Below, one piece after another: positions 6,449 to 8,868 of a stretch of DNA of 8,868 nucleotides. Below the pieces are notes generated by a model that was not told where the DNA came from, did no database searches, and saw only the letters and a list, made by a program, of their open reading frames with translations. The DNA comes from Burkholderiaceae bacterium (GTDB lineage Bacteria; Pseudomonadota; Gammaproteobacteria; Burkholderiales; Burkholderiaceae). The stretch covers positions 1-8,868 of the forward strand of contig CANISN010000055.1 of the NCBI GenBank assembly GCA_947470165.1, in the 5' to 3' direction. Numbering within the stretch: the stretch's first letter is position 1; each line of letters opens with the position of its first letter. A program made the position numbers and the translations under genes.

Positions 6449-7036
6449 TTACTCCGGCAAGGGAACGATAAATTTATCCCGGTAGTACTTGAGTTCTTCA
6501 ATGGACTCTTCAATATCAGCCAAAGCGGTATGGGCCTGCTTTTTACTAAAGCCTTTAACCAACTCAGGGTGCCAGCGCTTGCAAAGCTCTTTGAGAGTAG
6601 AAACATCGATATTCCGATAATGAAAGAAAGCCTCTAGTTTTGGCATGTACTTGGCCATAAATCGTCGGTCTTGACCAATCGTATTGCCACACATTGGAGC
6701 AATACCCGGCTTGATATATTGTTTAAGAAAGGCAATACACTCAGCTTCAGCAGTAGCTTCGTCTGTTGTTGAAGCCTTGACCTTGTCAATGAGACCCGAA
6801 CGCCCATGAGTACCCTTATTCCAAGTATCCATCGCTTCTAGTAAGGCATCTTCTTGGTGGACTACCCATACAGGGGCGGTGGCAATAGTGTTGAGATGGG
6901 CATCGGTCACAATTACGGCAATTTCTAAAATACGCTCTTTTTCAGGGTCTAAGCCTGACATCTCCATATCCACCCAAATCAGGTGTTCATTTGCTGGCGC
7001 TGCCTTTACTGCGGGGGTAACTATTTTTTCACTCAT
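6449..7036 (-). CDS. orn: oligoribonuclease Orn
   Basis: A 3'-to-5' exoribonuclease of the DEDDh superfamily that degrades 2-5-nucleotide RNAs, and pGpG from cyclic-di-GMP breakdown, to mononucleotides; it is essential in several proteobacteria. Counting from the ATG at 7036, the product is 195 residues and all catalytic residues are present: Asp23 and Glu25 in [12 protein letters not shown], Asp123 in [11 protein letters not shown], His169 in [10 protein letters not shown] and Asp174. They sit at a constant offset of 11 from E. coli Orn (Asp12, Glu14, Asp112, His158, Asp163). Also conserved are [12 protein letters not shown] and [13 protein letters not shown] second in-frame ATG at 7048-7046 would add four residues (MIID). 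I prefer 7036 because MSEK is the more usual N-terminus, but neither ATG has a good Shine-Dalgarno sequence. The gene is head-to-head with the M48 protease gene, 3 or 15 bases apart depending on the start. Confidence 0.96.
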   Translation of the reverse strand: MSEKIVTPAVKAAPANEHLIWVDMEMSGLDPEKERILEIAVIVTDAHLNTIATAPVWVVHQEDALLEAMDTWNKGTHGRSGLIDKVKASTTDEATAEAECIAFLKQYIKPGIAPMCGNTIGQDRRFMAKYMPKLEAFFHYRNIDVSTLKELCKRWHPELVKGFSKKQAHTALADIEESIEELKYYRDKFIVPLPE

Positions 7037-7039
7037 ATC

Positions 7040-7045
7040 TATAAT
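7040..7045 (+). promoter_or_regulatory. consensus -10 element for a leaderless M48 protease transcript
   Basis: TATAAT (6/6) ends six bases before the protease ATG at 7052, so the +1 would coincide with the start codon. The best -35 candidate at 17-base spacing is only GTAACT (7017-7022, 3/6), inside orn. No Shine-Dalgarno sequence is present. Confidence 0.45.
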
Positions 7046-7051
7046 CATCTC

Positions 7052-8302
7052 ATGACATTCACTATTGTTTTTCTAATCGCCTTCATTGCCAGCTTTGGCC
7101 TACGCCACTGGTTATCCCAACGCCAAATTCGTCATGTCGCCTTTAACCGTGACGCGGTTCCTGCTGAGTTTGCCTCCCAAATCTCTTTAGCAGAACATCA
7201 AAAAGCGGCCGACTATACGATTGCCAAACTCCACCTAGGTGTTCTAGAGAATGGTGTCAGCGCGATTATTTTGATTGTCTTTACGCTCTTAGGTGGATTG
7301 CAGATTCTCAATATAGGGCTCTTGCAATTATTGGGCGAAGGCATTGCACAGCAAATCGCCTTGCTCGTTTCCATCGTATTGATCTCCGGAATCATTGACC
7401 TACCGTTTTCTTGGTACAAACAGTTTTATCTAGAAGAACGTTTTGGCTTTAACCGCATGAACGCAAAACTATTCTTCAGCGATATGATCAAAGGCTTAGG
7501 TATTGGCGGTGCAATTGGCGTTCCTCTACTCTGGGTCATCCTCAGCCTCATGGCTCAAGCAGGCGATTTTTGGTGGCTCTGGGCTTGGGGAGTTCTCACT
7601 GCCTTTAGTCTTTTAATGCAGTGGATATTTCCAACTTTTATCGCGCCCATGTTTAATAAGTTCCAAGCACTAGAAGAGGGGCCACTGAAGACTCAAATCG
7701 AGGGCTTATTAAGTCGCTGTGATTTTGCAAGCCAAGGCCTCTTCGTCATGGATGGCAGCAAACGTAGTGCGCACGGCAATGCATTTTTTGCAGGCATGGG
7801 CAAGGCCAAGCGGATTGTCTTTTTTGACACCTTGATCGAGAAGCTCAGTCCTAGCGAAGTTGAGGCAGTGCTAGCGCATGAGCTTGGTCATTACAAGTGC
7901 AACCATATCCGTAAGCGCTTATTAGTTTCTTTTGCTTTGAGTTTTGTAACATTTGCAATCTTAGGCTGGGTCAGTACACAAGCTTGGTTCTATAATGATC
8001 TGGGTGTGATGCCCAATCAGAATGGCTATAACGGTGGCCTGGCTCTAGCACTCTTCATGTTGGTAGCGCCAGTATTTAGCTTCTTCCTCACACCGCTTTC
8101 TAGCTTAGCATCACGTAAACATGAATACGAGGCCGATGGTTTTGCAGCAGATAAATCTTCTGCAACCGACTTGATCACTGCCTTGGTAAAACTCTATCAG
8201 GACAACGCCTCAACATTAACTCCTGATCCAATCTATACCGCCTTTTACAGTTCCCATCCACCGGCCCCGCTGCGTATCGCCAATCTCAAGCGCTTTAACT
8301 AA
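7052..8302 (+). CDS. M48 family (Ste24/CAAX protease-like) integral membrane zinc metallopeptidase
   Basis: A 416-residue polytopic inner-membrane protease. The zinc site is HELGH at 276-280 in [17 protein letters not shown], with a third ligand Glu360 in [11 protein letters not shown]. These are the M48A signatures shared with yeast Ste24 and human ZMPSTE24. The block [20 protein letters not shown] at 235-254 and the downstream FYSSHPP at 398-404 are also family-typical. Hydrophobic segments lie near residues 1-16, 64-95, 102-117, 146-168, 173-192, 291-306 and 329-348. Bacteria lack prenylated CAAX proteins, so the physiological substrate is unknown; membrane-protein quality control is an inference. 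The reading frame is open upstream to 6983, but that part overlaps orn antisense and has no family resemblance. ATG 7052 starts directly at the first membrane segment. rsgA follows 24 bases after the stop. Confidence 0.94.
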   Translation: MTFTIVFLIAFIASFGLRHWLSQRQIRHVAFNRDAVPAEFASQISLAEHQKAADYTIAKLHLGVLENGVSAIILIVFTLLGGLQILNIGLLQLLGEGIAQQIALLVSIVLISGIIDLPFSWYKQFYLEERFGFNRMNAKLFFSDMIKGLGIGGAIGVPLLWVILSLMAQAGDFWWLWAWGVLTAFSLLMQWIFPTFIAPMFNKFQALEEGPLKTQIEGLLSRCDFASQGLFVMDGSKRSAHGNAFFAGMGKAKRIVFFDTLIEKLSPSEVEAVLAHELGHYKCNHIRKRLLVSFALSFVTFAILGWVSTQAWFYNDLGVMPNQNGYNGGLALALFMLVAPVFSFFLTPLSSLASRKHEYEADGFAADKSSATDLITALVKLYQDNASTLTPDPIYTAFYSSHPPAPLRIANLKRFN

Positions 8303-8308
8303 AAGCGC
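8290..8308 (+). repeat. 7-bp hairpin whose loop contains the start of the M48 protease stop codon
   Basis: GCGCTTT (8290-8296) and AAAGCGC (8302-8308) are exact inverted copies around a 5-base loop. The TAA stop (8300-8302) sits at the loop/stem junction. The RNA hairpin would be fairly stable (four G-C pairs), but no run of U follows, so it is not a standard intrinsic terminator. It could be a transcript-end or processing element between the protease and rsgA, or chance. Confidence 0.4.
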
Positions 8309-8326
8309 CAGGACTTAATCAAGTCA

Positions 8327-8868
8327 ATGGAACAATTTCATGCGCTACTGACTGCCTCCTATGGAAGGCATTATTTAGCGCAGCGCTTGCTTCAAGATGA
8401 GCACGGAAATGAATCTCCTGTTGGTGAATTAATTCAAGTGAGTACGCCAGCTAAACAGCATATTGGTGCGGTAGGTGATCGTATGTTGCTCGAGATGACT
8501 TCGGTTGATCAGGCGCGCATTATTCGTATTGAGCCGAGAGAAAATTTACTCTATCGCTCAGATGCGTTCAAAAGCAAATTGATTGCCTCAAATGTTGATC
8601 AAATATTAGTCGTACTTGCTACGCAACCTGCTTTCTCTCCTGATCTTTTGGGAAGAGCTGTTGTTGCTGCAGAGACTAATCAAATTGGTTTACATATTTT
8701 GCTCAATAAATGTGACCTTAAAGATAACTTGGAACATGCTCGAAAAATCATTGCGCCCTATGCACGCATGGGCTATCCCGTCACTGAGGTATCGGCTAAG
8801 TTTGATGAAGCCTCTATAGAGGCTCTGCGCCCTGCTATTTGTGGAAAGGTATCTGTGTTTGTTGGTCA
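8327..8868 (+). CDS. rsgA: ribosome small-subunit-dependent GTPase RsgA, N-terminal part (cut by the window edge)
   Basis: Translating from ATG 8327 gives 180 open codons running off the right edge. RsgA (YjeQ/EngC) is a circularly permuted GTPase that releases RbfA and checks late 30S-subunit assembly. The visible part begins with an OB-fold-like domain (residues 1 to about 75) ending in IEPRENLLYRSD at 69-80. The permuted GTPase domain follows: the G4 motif NKCDL at 127-131 and the G5 motif EVSAK at 154-158 appear before G1, as expected for the permutation. The sequence stops at VFVGQ, the beginning of the G1/P-loop, so G1-G3 and the C-terminal zinc-binding domain are outside the window. 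ATG 8327 is the first plausible start after the protease stop. An AGGAC at 8310-8314 lies 12 bases upstream and is at best a weak Shine-Dalgarno sequence. Co-transcription with the protease is likely unless the intervening hairpin intervenes. Confidence 0.94.
   Translation, partial: MEQFHALLTASYGRHYLAQRLLQDEHGNESPVGELIQVSTPAKQHIGAVGDRMLLEMTSVDQARIIRIEPRENLLYRSDAFKSKLIASNVDQILVVLATQPAFSPDLLGRAVVAAETNQIGLHILLNKCDLKDNLEHARKIIAPYARMGYPVTEVSAKFDEASIEALRPAICGKVSVFVG

Noticed and set aside
6983..7051. In-frame upstream extension of the M48 protease ORF
   Set aside because: It overlaps orn coding sequence antisense, has no family similarity, and ATG 7052 starts directly at the first hydrophobic segment.
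8616..8819. 67-codon plus-strand ORF near the right edge
   Set aside because: It is out of frame within rsgA, whose frame carries the G4 and G5 GTPase motifs across this stretch.

Overview
The window is ordinary chromosomal housekeeping DNA from a betaproteobacterium of the order Burkholderiales. The protein sequences, moderate GC content (mid-40s percent by eye, low for that order), very short intergenic gaps and gene order suggest a small-genome freshwater lineage such as Polynucleobacter. The genus is an inference from recall, not a database match. I see no mobile element, tRNA, rRNA, CRISPR array, phage gene or defence system.

Left region (1-3228). A ketopantoate-reductase-family gene, cut by the window edge, runs leftward. 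It diverges across a 184-base spacer from a rightward run of four genes: fdxA (7Fe ferredoxin), a thioredoxin-reductase-like ferredoxin-NADP+ reductase that starts at TTG one base after fdxA stops, thyA (thymidylate synthase) and folA (dihydrofolate reductase). The first pair is a redox module: the flavoprotein moves electrons between NADPH and ferredoxin. The second pair is the classic dTMP/folate couple: ThyA oxidises methylene-tetrahydrofolate to dihydrofolate and FolA reduces it back with NADPH.

Middle region (3310-5771, minus strand). pmbA (TldE subunit of the TldD/TldE protease) is followed after 32 bases by a Tat-exported TRAP-transporter solute-binding protein resembling alpha-keto-acid binders. 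No TRAP membrane subunits lie beside it.

Right region (5798-8868). mog (molybdopterin adenylyltransferase, +) diverges from pmbA across 26 bases and converges with orn (oligoribonuclease, -) across 27 bases. orn diverges almost head-to-head from an M48/Ste24-type membrane metalloprotease (+), which is followed by rsgA (30S-assembly GTPase, +), cut by the right edge.

The most interesting signal is regulatory. At three divergently placed starts (pmbA, mog and the M48 protease) a -10-like hexamer ends exactly six bases before the ATG and no usable Shine-Dalgarno sequence is present. This suggests leaderless mRNAs, and for pmbA/mog a pair of back-to-back -10 elements only two bases apart. Clear Shine-Dalgarno sequences are seen only at folA and the TRAP binding protein.
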